NCBI GenBank assembly: GCA_022578965.1
Contig: MU400635.1
Coordinates: 48,864 to 112,863, forward strand
Source of the DNA: Xylaria sp. FL1777
Taxonomy: Eukaryota > Ascomycota > Sordariomycetes > Xylariales > Xylariaceae
Reading direction: 5' to 3'
Length of the DNA: 64,000 nucleotides
In this document: positions 20,869 through 31,309 of the stretch, piece after piece
How positions within the stretch are numbered: the stretch's first letter is position 1
Layout: each line of letters opens with the position of its first letter
Position numbers and translations under genes: made by a program
The notes under the pieces: generated by a model
Told to the model about the DNA's origin: nothing
Seen by the model: only the letters and a program-made list of their open reading frames with translations
Database searches by the model: none

Positions 20869-22287
20869 GAAAAGCCTATTACGAGCTGGGTATTTAGGGA
20901 ATTAAATGTAAACAATAAAGCAGTGTGAATGGAACTAACCGGTTAGGGGTCAAGTGAATAGGCAATTATATATATGATAGAAGAATTAAAGGAGGTCTGT
21001 ACACGCTGAGGTATATTGCTTACTTTATCATGCTCGCTTTCAATTTTGCTTTAATTTCAAGGTATCGTAATGGATTTTAATTGAATTATATTGAGAGATG
21101 TGCGATCAAGGAGTCGCGTTATCTGTCTACGTTCGAGTGTGGTAGAGACTACCGACTAACAGCAGGGATATTCTTACCTACATGTATGTATAAATACACC
21201 CGATCTGGTTAAGGCGGCGATAGTAAAACGGAACTCCGGCGGCAAGGAGAGAATAGAACAGTATAGCTCACCGAGAGAAGCAACCAATAACGCAGGAACA
21301 CGAAGATACAGCCCGAAATCAAGGCTGCAGCAAGTTGGACATCTCGACAGCTGCGGCAGTAGCGGCCACTAGACTGCGCGTATGCTCTCTTCAGGTGGTG
21401 ATTGCGACCTGGTGGTTATATCACCATATCTAGTGCAATAGCGGAATAACAAGTTAACCAGGCTCAGAAAAGGCAATTGATGTACAGATTCTAAGCAACA
21501 CCAGCAAATAACTCAAAGGTTGAGCAGGCTATTGCCACCATAAATATATATTAGCTGCCTGCTCGTGTGTGTTCCTAATTAGAACTTGTAAATACCTGCG
21601 CATGTTAAACGCCATATTCTAGCGGCTGTGTAAATCATTGAAACATCATGCGATGGCAGCACTCTCACTTAGCATAGCCCTATTGCAGGGCGGCTATAGA
21701 TTGCTTGCATGTAGGCTGGCCTCAGCTGAGGCTCAAGGGATTTCAAGGTGGTTACAGCACGGAAAGCAGCCAATTGCCAGTTATTCCAGCAGTATTATTT
21801 AATATTATTTAATCAGTGAGTCTAGAAGTAAACACAATGCCATTGCATTAGTGGTTTATACCACTAAACCGCTAATACTGATTAATTAAATTACACGTCA
21901 CATGACAATAATAGTTTTGTTAATATTGATCAATAACTCTCCCGTTCATAAGATGAAAGCTCATAGCATAGAGCTGTCACCACGATTGGGAACATAACCG
22001 CTGAAAATACTTAATGTCGTGATTGCATGGCTTTTGCTGCGACCTCCCCGCGCAATAGCTGCGTGGCCTATCATTTCCATATACGAGAAAGAATATTCAT
22101 CAGTGTGCTTTCACATAATGAGCACATTTAGGTCTTGCGTGTTGTGATTTACTGCGGGATATAATCAACTATTTATCTCTGGTTATGCCACCACCTGTCC
22201 AGTGCTTCATGGCAAGCTGCCTTTTTGTAGTTATCCGGCCATCCATGTTCGCAATAAATAGCGCGGAGCTCCTAAGAACATAATTTA
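20869..22287. other. Gene-poor spacer with palindrome
   Basis: 1.4 kb with no supportable gene on either strand and a composition more A+T-rich than the left half. It contains a perfect 20-bp palindrome at 21848-21867 and several A+T-rich short repeats (TATTATTTAATATTATTTAA near 21800). This could be remnants of small transposons, but no terminal repeats can be paired. Confidence 0.5.
21848..21867. repeat. 20-bp perfect palindrome with a nested second copy
   Basis: TTAGTGGTTTATACCACTAA is its own reverse complement except at the centre TTTATA/TATAAA positions that form the loop. The outer arms TTAGTGG/CCACTAA pair exactly. Its right arm overlaps CACTAAACCGCTAAT, an inverted near-copy of ATTAGTGGTTTA. 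Back-to-back inverted repeats of this kind are seen at the ends of small DNA transposons, but no element body is evident. Confidence 0.5.
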
Positions 22288-23145
22288 TTACCCTATACGG
22301 CCATATCGACTCAAGAAAGCCGCACATGTCGACTGGGCAAGGGGGAAAGAATTGGATAAGGTACGAGAGTAAGCTCCTCGTCGACTCACCTCAGTCTCTC
22401 GCCACTGATAGGATGACGGACCATCACTTTCACTTCGAAAGAACAAACTCGGGTAGTTGCCCCGATCTACGTTTGGCAAACCCAAGAAGCACATGTCTCG
22501 GTACTCGCGTCGCCACTCCTCAAGCTGATCAGCCAGTGTACGCGTCTCGAGTTCGCACATCCGGTCACGCCATGCTCGCGGGTCGTCGCTCGCGTATGTC
22601 GGCTCATACAGGGACCTGCATATATAGTATGCCGTCACCGTACCGTCCGTCGTGTCTAGCATGTAGCATTGGCCTTCGCGATCGGTACCCGTCGTCAGCT
22701 GCACCACCCACGGAGGCCATGCCTCCTCCTCCGCCTGGCGCTCTGGTTCTACTCCGCGCCGCGTAACGAATCCCGCGTCATCGCGCACATTGTAAACCCA
22801 ACCGGGAGTGTCGCGCGGGTTTAGGTCCTCGCGCGCCAGGACGCGGTAGTCGCACGGGAAGGCCTCCGGCGCAATCCACGGGTGGTTGTCGGCGGGTCCG
22901 TCGATGTACGGCAGCCTACGTAGCAGCTCTACCACCTCGCGTGTTTTATTGCCGAGGCCCGCCGTCTCCGGCGTGATGGATTGCCAACCCCCGGCGGGCG
23001 CTTTGTGGACGGCCGAGGTGGGAATGTGCGGGAGAAAGGCGTAGAAGGACTCGAGCTGGGCTATGACATCGCTGCGATCGTACTTGGATGTTGCTCCCCC
23101 CAGACGTGGATCTGGCTGAGGAAATGGAGTTTCGGTCTCCGACAT
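22288..23145 (-). CDS. Fungal hypothetical protein
   Basis: Begins at ATG 23145 (MSETETPFPQPDPRLGG). Exon 1 is 23145-22390. A strong GTGAGT donor and CCCAG acceptor define a 57-nt intron (22389-22333) that happens to be in frame, so the gene would also read through as 285 codons. Spliced, it is 266 residues, ending FLSRYGRIG. Landmarks are an N-terminal helix with an FYAFLPHIPTSAVHKAP segment, LPYIDGPADNHPWIAPEAFP, a tract PPWVVQLTTGTDREGQCYML, and WRREYRDMCFLGLP. The composition is soluble and Trp/Tyr-rich, with no signal peptide or membrane segment. I recognise the overall look of a conserved fungal hypothetical protein but no named domain. It lies 755 bases downstream of the isocyanide synthase gene on the same strand, which makes it a candidate neighbour only by position. 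Confidence 0.75.
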   Translation of the reverse strand: MSETETPFPQPDPRLGGATSKYDRSDVIAQLESFYAFLPHIPTSAVHKAPAGGWQSITPETAGLGNKTREVVELLRRLPYIDGPADNHPWIAPEAFPCDYRVLAREDLNPRDTPGWVYNVRDDAGFVTRRGVEPERQAEEEAWPPWVVQLTTGTDREGQCYMLDTTDGTVTAYYICRSLYEPTYASDDPRAWRDRMCELETRTLADQLEEWRREYRDMCFLGLPNVDRGNYPSLFFRSESDGPSSYQWRETEVSRRGAYSRTLSNSFPLAQSTCAAFLSRYGRIG

Positions 23146-23900
23146 CGTTTCTCGCTATTGGACGGCAAGTCATTTGTAGGTGTATTTGGATGTTGGATAG
23201 GCAGGCGGTGGACTGACTTCGTTGCCGCCAACGCACAGATGTTGGCACTTTGGACTCCAATTTGGTATAGTTCTGCCGAGCTATCCGGTTCGACCTTTGC
23301 GGCGCATACACAATGTCCCCTTGTCCAAGCAACATTATTGCTAGTGAGATTTCAACTGCTCCAGCTACTATAACGAATCTAGCACCATCACCCTCTCCGT
23401 CTGTTATGTCCGGCACATCTAGTTTAATCAATCTTCCGCGACTTACACTTGTACCCCGAATATCAGGGATGAAACAATATGGTTAAACCCCTCAAGTGCA
23501 GAAGACTTTCTAGTATTAGGATACTAACTTGTTTCTAGATCCTTGAAGGTAGAGGTACTATATCAGAGGTCTTAAGAAAAGTTACTGCGGCATGATATCC
23601 ACAATCGGCGGCCGTCAGGGTCGGTGCTGTCGAGACTTACTGCGTACGGCGTTGTAGGCATTATTTGAATGAATGTGTTCGAGCTACTGTAGGTATTCCT
23701 TAAGTAATAGAGGATAATTCTGAACAATATTAGCTATAGCGTTATAGGAATGAACCCTGGCATATGATCACTTGGGTCACAGTGGATGTTACTGTGAAAA
23801 ATAGGCGAAAGTGACTACATGTGATGGACCTCGTCGACCATGCTAACTTGCAAAGATGTAATAGTACATTGACACCACATAACACGTCCTTCTATGAAGT
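23146..23900. other. Spacer between hypothetical gene and isocyanide synthase
   Basis: Contains the promoter of the hypothetical gene and the 3' flank of the isocyanide synthase-dioxygenase gene. No other gene is supportable. Confidence 0.5.
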
Positions 23901-26198
23901 CTATAGCTCTGTCGTACGATCGAAGTTGGATGAATTCTCAAGAGTATGCAGCATGGTGAGGCTGTCAAAGACGAATATGTCACCTTCCTGTCTGGGAACA
24001 CGAAGGCACACTCGGCGATCAACTAACAAACTGTTAATCAGAGGAATTAAACCCTGAGATCCATTGTTGATGCTGATATCGACGGAATCGTAAGCAGTTT
24101 GCCATTTTGGCCAAGGCTGGTGCCAACGAATGCATGGAGAGTTTCGGATTGGGTGTCGAACAACTAGTGGAATATTCTCCATATTACGATCATGCGACCC
24201 CCGACTACGACATGTCCACTTGATCTTTTCCAGCCTTTTTATAGGGTAGGCTTGTGGTAGGTAACGGACGAAATGATCTGAAGATGTGAAAAGTGTATAG
24301 TCAGCTCCGGGTTGAGCCACTGATGGCGAGACGGAATATTCTAAGTTAGGCATATCCAAGGGCGTATTTTCTTTGCCAAGATGTTCGTCTTTGACTATGA
24401 TGAGCTTTAAAATGCTGCTATAATGCATCGAGACGTCATCAGCTGATGTCGCTATAGCACTTAAGAGTTAGTTCCTATCATGTTGAGAGTGATGCGTGAG
24501 TATTCGGAAGTCTGGGATTTTTCAAAGCGCTATAACAGCCTTTGAAAAGACCAATATCCTCTCCAAATGACTAGAACAAGAATGAAATAATTCCAAGCGT
24601 TGCATACCACTTTCGCTCTGAGGAGCATTATTCGACTCATATTTGACCTCCTGAATAGCCAGTTTCCTCGATAGCCTCGGAGCGGTGTCGTTTGACTTAG
24701 ATAAACACACATCACAACCTTTATTCTCGGAGAATCCTCTCAGAATAACTGGAGAGCAGGTTGTTGCAAGTGTACAGATCTTCTGCATATCCACCATAGA
24801 TAGGGGGTAGATAGATGTTGAATTGACTGGTTGAATCATAATGCCACAAGGATATAAGTAGTCGAATGTGACTTCCATATTGGACCAGTTGAAAACATCA
24901 GATCGTTCGCGGAAGTAGCTTGGATGTCCATCGACATATATAATGTCGTGTGTCATCGCTGGTATTAAGATGGCGTGTGACATTGAGACGCTTCCATCTA
25001 CGCCACGTGCCACAGCACCATGCCATGGGGTCATAACAATCTCGTTATCTTGAGGCAGCATGATGATTGATACCTTATTCGTGTCGTTTGAGGGATGGAT
25101 TGAAAGGCGGATAAAGTCTGGATATTTGATACTTACGGCTTCGGCAAATGCCTTGCTACACTTTAGCTAGAAATTTCCCCTGGAGGCTTGGGTTTTTACT
25201 GACCTTCCCTCTAAGTATCATGGCTTTGGCAATGGCACTATTTTCTCTCTCAGTTTGAGAGCGAGAGCGGTTTGCTCGGTCATCGCGCTCGGTCATCAAA
25301 AACTTCTTGTAGCCTTTGTATGTCTTTGAGACGTCGGGGTCATTCGCAATGGCATCCAACACATCAAAGCCGCTAGGTGTGTTCGCCTCAAGTAGACGAC
25401 GATACTCAGGCACTCTGGCGAGGTACAGTGCTTCATCCAGTTTTTCAAATTCGTGTCCCGCACCAACTAGGTCGCAGATGCGTGAGAATCGAATGCAGCC
25501 GCAGCCATTTTTCTCCGCCATTCGTCTCAAATGCTGACCGTACCTCCACACCTCCTGATCTGAGACACCAAGTATATCTAGATCAATTTTAGTAGCTGTC
25601 TTATACATTCAGAATATGACTCCTTACCATTATATGTGATACCATCGGAAACTATGGTCAAAAAGGTGTCAGAACCTGTAGCATCTTTTATCGCCAAACA
25701 CAGTCCATTGAGATGTAATAGCGAAAGTCGTTCCGCTTCATCTGGTAGCGGGCCTAGAACCTTCTTTGAACGATTCGAAGATTTGAACGGGAACGCGGGG
25801 ATTACAAGCTCTATTGGGACATCTCGCTCTAGAGCTGTCTGAATCTGTGCCTGTGAGCGGAGAATCGACTCAGGGAATTCCCAGTCATTTTTGTATTCAA
25901 TACGGTACCGGTTTAATATAATAGCAGCGGCCTTGGCTCGCTCGGTGTATAACTTCGAAGAAAACCGAATTGGCACAGGCGGCTTGATATTAGGTCCATG
26001 CTCGTTGACGTGTCCTTCTTCTATGGATCTTAGATCTCCATTACTTTTCTGCGGTAATGAATCTCGTCCTAACGGACAATTTGAATCGCTTGCCTGGTTT
26101 GAAAGAGGTGCCAAATGAAATCTTCCTGATTGACCACCCACCAGTCGATCAAGGCGGGGAGAGATTGGAGATAGAGTTTGAATCGAAGCAGCGGGCAT
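23901..26198 (-). CDS. Isocyanide synthase (DIT1/PvcA) fused to TauD-like dioxygenase
   Basis: Four exons, 26198-25628, 25577-25204, 25151-24608 and 24451-23901, give 679 codons with all phases matching; introns are 50, 52 and 156 nt. Residues ~75-440 are the DIT1/PvcA domain: PAFPFKSSNRSKKVLG near 134-149, TIVSDGITYN joined to DILGVSDQEVWRYG, IRLSIHPS near 329, TPWHGAVARGVDGS and VDGHPSYFRERSDVFNW. Such enzymes turn the amine of Tyr or Trp (sometimes others) into an isocyanide using ribulose-5-phosphate. Residues ~440-679 resemble a TauD/PvcB Fe(II)/2-oxoglutarate oxygenase: VILRGF, QPGADYTLFTSS, LPLVVRHP-like IPLVVRHPIRNSPCIRWHQP, and TMLHT. The ICS-dioxygenase fusion is a known fungal architecture. 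Two oddities are present. The HxD motif reads HYS at 506-508, and the protein stops after TEL where the family usually has ELWR. The ICS half may work; the oxygenase half probably does not. ATG 26198 is the first in frame. Confidence 0.87.
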
Positions 26199-28407
26199 GT
26201 TGGATACTCAAGAGTGGCGTAGACACAGATATGTTGGGAAAGGAGAAAGATCTTGTGAGGAGTCAAAGGACTTGTACCTGGTTCCTATAGCCTGCTTCTT
26301 CTCCTATAAGTCCTCCTTTGGGATTCACTATAATAGGAAATCAAGACTCATCGGTAACACACAAATGATTTTACTTACATAATACGTGACATGGATTACA
26401 AGAATGAGGCTTTTTTGTATCCCACTATCCCGTGATGTGAAATTCATATGTGAAATTCTTTACCACTCACTCCTTCTAGTGCAAAACCAGCATTTTCTCG
26501 AAGCCTTGCTGAGGCAATGATACATTCCCGTGGCCCTTAAGTGAGTTTTCTGTCGCATTCTTCATCACATATAGAATTGAAGCAGTTAGCCAGTCCGTTT
26601 TAGCACATATTTGGTCTATAGCCTAATACTCAACTACCGGTTATTAATATCGGATAGTGGAGGCTCCTAACCGCTGCTGCCTTCGACTTCCTTGGCGCTG
26701 GATAAATTTATTTATGAGCACCCACCTCCCTCCGGCCGTAAACACCTTGGCAGTTTGTTCACATTGGTTAGTATAGAACACATGCGAAAAGAGGAAAAAA
26801 AAGGGGCATATCAAATGACCTTGGATGACCTATAAGGACCGCCTGTAGTGGTGGGACCGGTGCGCTCATTGTCGGAACTGAAGGTTACACTGATTCAGAC
26901 CGTCGCCCGAGGATGGTTCGTCACAGCACCATACAAGTAGCAAAGCTGTTTCACGGGTCTAAGGATGTTTTAAAGTTAAAGTAGATGGGTAAAATAAGGG
27001 TGATTGGAAACGATTTCTTCACATTGCGTTCTGTAATACTGTTGTATAGGGCCGAAAATACGATTTTTGGAAAGACTTACCATTGTTGTTTCGAGTCTTG
27101 TGTATGCATTGTCTCTCCTCTTCATCCATCTGGACCTAGATTCGGGCTATAAGCTCTTGGAGGATGTTTCACCTCAATGGACAAACTCTGGATTATAATA
27201 CCAGCGTGTCCTTGATATAACTAACTTTTCTTATTAGGTTGTGACGAAGGCTATCAACGGGGCCTCCTTGTGACTGTCAGGGAGTGACGGCTGCAGCAGT
27301 TTGGGATGGAAAGGTGCCTGGCGTCATAATATGCTCATGTGGCACCATTAGTGTTAGTGTCTGTTAATGATATACAAAATGTGCTCTTTATGCTGACAGG
27401 TATTTTGAAACTCAGGAATCTGGCATTCGCAAATCTTATATACCATGCTTCAGTCACCCTCCAACAGCAAAGAATTACAAGGTAGACCCGTCAAACTTAT
27501 ATGACGCTCAAGTCTCAAGATTATGCTCCGCAAGCAGTAATAATTATATTGAGTTTATCTTGCATATAACAACTCTTAATTTTTCTGAAAGCCTTCCAAC
27601 GCTACCGGCCATATATGTAGTATTGAAGCAGCAATATACCTCAGTGAGCTGTGTTCCGAGACATGCATACTAGATCTACGAATGGGCAGACCGAGCATTG
27701 ATGACTTATACCTGGTGATCTAGGACACCGAAACCTTTAAATTTCTTGAGCTAGAGTACTATCACCGACATCCTTTATATACTCTGTGGCACCACACCCC
27801 TGTCTCTGCCCGAGAAAATCAGCGACTTTTCGCGAGCTAGCGGCATTTCTTTAAGGAATAGCTTATGTTTAACCGAGGCAGTTATGTGTGCCTTGCTTGT
27901 GCTAGTCCTTTTTGTATCTAGGGCTTGATAGAAGTGATCTAGGCCGCTGTAGGCATGATTTCTTCGACTAGCCATTATTTTCTAGACATTGCGAGAGAAT
28001 TTAATTCGATCTGCTTCTAACTGCGAGGAGTTATGCAATGACGAATTCGTTTTCAGAGATATGACGAGCAAGTGAACTCTAGTTAATCGTATGATGATTA
28101 TTGAAGCTTTTGTGCCAAGACACTAACTTTCTCTCTATTCTAGGCTAGTCTATGCTGTGCATAGTGTATGGATTTCCAGTGAGGTGTGTAAATTATCTTT
28201 GTAAGCCCCAGCCTATTTCTCCCACGGTTTGAATATCCCATAGGTTGGTATATTATTACATATCCACCGAATGTTGCTGCCCCCACTCCTCCTACGAAAT
28301 TCTTCTTCAACTCCGTTGGCTCGGCATCATGACAGATAACCTAGGCGGAAACTGCCGGAAGTTGCACACCAATGCAGGATCCGGCGAGAGGAGATCGCGC
28401 CATACGC
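26199..28407. other. 2.2-kb gene-poor spacer
   Basis: Includes the promoter of the isocyanide synthase gene (right of 26198). The rest has scattered short frames only, such as a 66-codon minus-strand frame at 27775-27975 with no motif I know. Composition is moderately A+T-rich and stop-dense, consistent with old decayed sequence. Confidence 0.5.
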
Positions 28408-29481
28408 TTAAGTGGATGGTACGTTCGGGTCACCGGCCAGGCAGTAGGCCATACCCGCGTCATACTGGTCACCCTCTAGCGCGACCTGGGCGTCGTTGGC
28501 ATCAATCGACATCATGCCAACGTTCACAGCGCCGTCCTGGTCGACGAGATCGGCGCAAACGATTGCGCCATTACTTGACTGGTAGTAATTACCGATGTCC
28601 TCGACGATGCTGTCCATCTGGGTCACATCGAAATCATTGAAACTAGCAATATGTAAGTGGTTAACTTGTCGATGTCGAAGGTGGATAGACGCAGGTGGCA
28701 AGGAGAGGAATGGGCAAGTCAGGGAGAGTTATGAAGAAGCAACTTACGCCCTCTCGTTTTGATCATCCCAATAGTACGTTGCCACAACGTCATGGACGGG
28801 GTCGTCGCGCTTAGAGTTACCCGCTACCGGGCTCTTCATCGTGCGGATGCCGAGGGCCCTTCCATTGTGGGAGAAGTGAACATCATGATCCATACCGTCG
28901 ACCGTGATGTTGCCGATTGTGGTCCAGGTTTTGTGGGGCATGTTGGCTTTGAACTGGCAGATTTTATCACAGTCATCCGTCTCCGAGAAATCCCTGTGTA
29001 TAAGCATACGGGGCGTCTCATCAATCCTCCGTACAAGGCTAGCAACCTCGGTTAAACCGGCTCTGCCGCTAGATGGGCGAAAGATGGCGAAAAAGCTGAT
29101 GATGAGGGCGAGGATGGCAGTGCCGGCGCAAACGGCAAGGCCTAAAGGACCACCTATGGCAATACTCGCAGCGCAGACGGTCTCGACTATTTTTACATTG
29201 GTGTACAGCACGGCAAGGACCACGGCGGTCTTGGGGATCGATGGCGCGAGTTGATGGGTACCGGGGACTAGGTGCGCGGTGGTGAGGTCTGTAGTACTAC
29301 GGTAGCTGTACATGGTCCAATTGCTGGGGGAAAGCTCAGATACATCCGGGCGGAACACAAGAGCGCTCGACGTCGGGGAGCTCGAGGGGGAAGTCTGGGC
29401 TTGGGAAGGGATCGTGGCGGCATGAGAGACTGCAGCGAGCACCGAAATGCCCACGGCAAGGAGGCGGGAGAAGCGAGGCAT
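28408..29481 (-). CDS. Secreted protein with internal hydrophobic segment, unknown function
   Basis: Two exons, 29481-28748 and 28642-28408, joined by a 105-nt intron (GTAAGT..GCTAG), give 322 codons. The start MPRFSRLLAVGISVLAAVSH is a clear signal peptide with probable cleavage near AATIPS. A Ser/Thr/Pro-rich stretch follows (25-55). Residues ~85-134 are strongly hydrophobic and Gly/Ala/Cys-rich (KTAVVLAVLYTNVKIVETVC, then IAIGGPLGLAVCAG and ILALIISFFAIF), able to form one or two helices. The C-terminal half is polar, with WTTIGNITVDG, a dibasic SKRDD site that a Kex2-like protease might cut, and VGMMSIDANDAQVALEGDQY near the end. I recognise no named domain. It is an exported or membrane-tethered protein. 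A role in host or microbe interaction is possible but not shown. Confidence 0.8.
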
Positions 29482-30691
29482 CGTGAATCTTGAGGCTAAG
29501 GAGGTGAGATAGGAAGACGAAGCGGAACTGGGTTGATTTCACGATGGTAATATTTCGTTCTTCGACCGTCTCTTCAGTCCCTATTTATAATCGTAGAACG
29601 GTCTATTGCTGCCGTACCTCGCGCAGCTTTCTTTCGTTCCGCACGACGCTAAGAACCCTTGCGAGAACCACGCGCCGTAGACGGATTTTTTTTCTTTGAA
29701 TTCATTTTCTTCTTAGCCTCGTAGTCTAGTTCTCTGGCCTTGAGAGAAGCTGTCGACTTGGGAAAATCGTATTGCAATCCTATTCCCAGGTTGCGAGCGA
29801 GCCTTTGCTAACATGCGCCTCTTCGCCGCAGAAGACATTGCACGATCATGAGTCAATAGCACGGCCAGCTTGCATATAACAACGTCAAAAAGCATCTTTC
29901 AGTCTCGACGCCTCTGCTAACAGCTATAAATACATAAGTTATCTGCCGTTAGTCCTAATTATATACAAATACGATGGCAGCGCCACATATGCCGATGTGG
30001 CACGGATGACTACCGTGTGTATAGAAATATAATTATGCCTTAGAGTGCTATATGCTCTAGTTTTGAGTATTGCAGACCTTTCAGGTTGTTGGCGCGACGG
30101 CATATGGACTGGGCGGTGTGACAATATTACTCCAAACTACCGGTTTACTGGAAACCACAGTCTTGAGAAGTTGGAACCTTGGGGTGAAGGGGGCTTCACC
30201 ATGAGGCCTGGCGCGCGGGGTAGTTTACTGTTTCTTTTGTTAGGCTGTCTGGGGATGTAAGTCCCGAGGCTATAAGTCTTAAAGCAGAGGGGACTTGTCG
30301 TTGTTGGATTGTAAGTTTCAGACCCTATTGATCTAACCACTAGCGGTTATAGGAATTACCTGGGGTCGTGTTAATTGTGTTCTTCTGGTCTTGATAAGCG
30401 AGTTATTTGTGTTATTTATGTTATGGGTCATCTCACACAAAAATAGGTATGGGCCCTTCATATCCATCCATATATCCTCCATATATGACTCCACCATGTA
30501 TCCATAAGTGGCTCAACGGCGCGGTATAGTTCAACAGCAGCGCCGCCCGTTGACCCAGCGTAAAGCAGCTGTGCCGCATTAAAGTTTCGCGATAGGTCTA
30601 ATCGTTAGCCAAGAAACATTCTTCTAATGTTGAACGTGCTATATATACATAGGCCCGGCCCTTCGGTAGAACAGCAACAGAAAAACAAAAA
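29482..30691. other. Intergenic region, no gene seen
   Basis: Divergent upstream region of the secreted-protein gene (minus) and the small membrane-protein gene (plus). The first ~100 bases next to 29481 look like a 5'UTR. An imperfect GGGGTGAAGGGGGCTTCACC hairpin lies at 30181-30200. No tRNA or other RNA fold is convincing. Confidence 0.5.
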
Positions 30692-31309
30692 ATGAGCAGA
30701 TTATACAACACGTCGAGCCATCAGCGGCCGCCGGCCGAGAGTCCGCCGGCGACTGTACGCGCCTATTTCGTCGCCTTGCTCCATGAGCGTCACGGAGTGC
30801 CCAAGGACCAGGCGGTGAGCATCGCCGCCGCCTGGAGGCTGGGGCGCGGGGCCGAACTCGCGATATATGACCTGCAGACGTTCCGCGACCTGTTTGGAAG
30901 CGAGGCTGGCATGTTGTTGTACACATATGCGCGGGACGGCTTAGATAATACCACAACGAACGATACGGTAAAGAGGGCGCCGGCGCAACTGCGTTCTGCT
31001 GCTCCTACTCCTCGTCTGACGACGCTTCTAGGCGTCGATCCGCACTGTAAGTTTTCGTCTTCGTTGGCGCAGGGTGTGCCCTGTAGAGCGAGAGGTTTAT
31101 CAACGAACTAATCCGGTTCTTTGCGAATAGTGGCGTTGGTTGAGTTCTTGTTCCTAGCGACGATCTTCTTCGCGCTCATGGCCTTCCGGGACTACCACCC
31201 CGAGCAGGAGAAGACTGTAACTGCGGTCCTAACGAGCAATCCCTTCTTGGCCATGTCTGCATTTGTGATAGCCTATGTATTCTACTTTAACCTCTTCCCG
31301 CACTGGTAA
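30692..31309 (+). CDS. Small two-helix membrane protein, fungal hypothetical
   Basis: Two exons, 30692-31046 and 31131-31309, with an 84-nt intron (GTAAGT donor, GAACTAATC branch point, ATAG acceptor), give 177 codons. ATG 30692 lies in an A-rich context (AAAAAATGAG) favourable for initiation. The first ~118 residues are polar, with a GVPKDQAVSIAAAWRLGRG helix followed by YDLQTFRDLFGSEAG. The second exon supplies two hydrophobic helices, LALVEFLFLATIFFALMAF near 121-139 and PFLAMSAFVIAYVFYFNLF near 155-173, separated by a charged loop and ending FPHW. The layout suggests an organelle or plasma membrane protein with a long N-terminal soluble part. I do not recognise the family. Codon composition is GC-rich like the genes at the left of the window, in contrast to the sequence that follows. 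Confidence 0.75.

Noticed and set aside
24522..24607. Read-through of exon 3 of the ICS-dioxygenase, giving a HLE triplet that could mimic an HxE iron motif
   Set aside because: The read-through hits a stop soon after and does not lead into the remaining TauD sequence, whereas splicing 24607-24452 joins two segments in phase and gives a family-like order.
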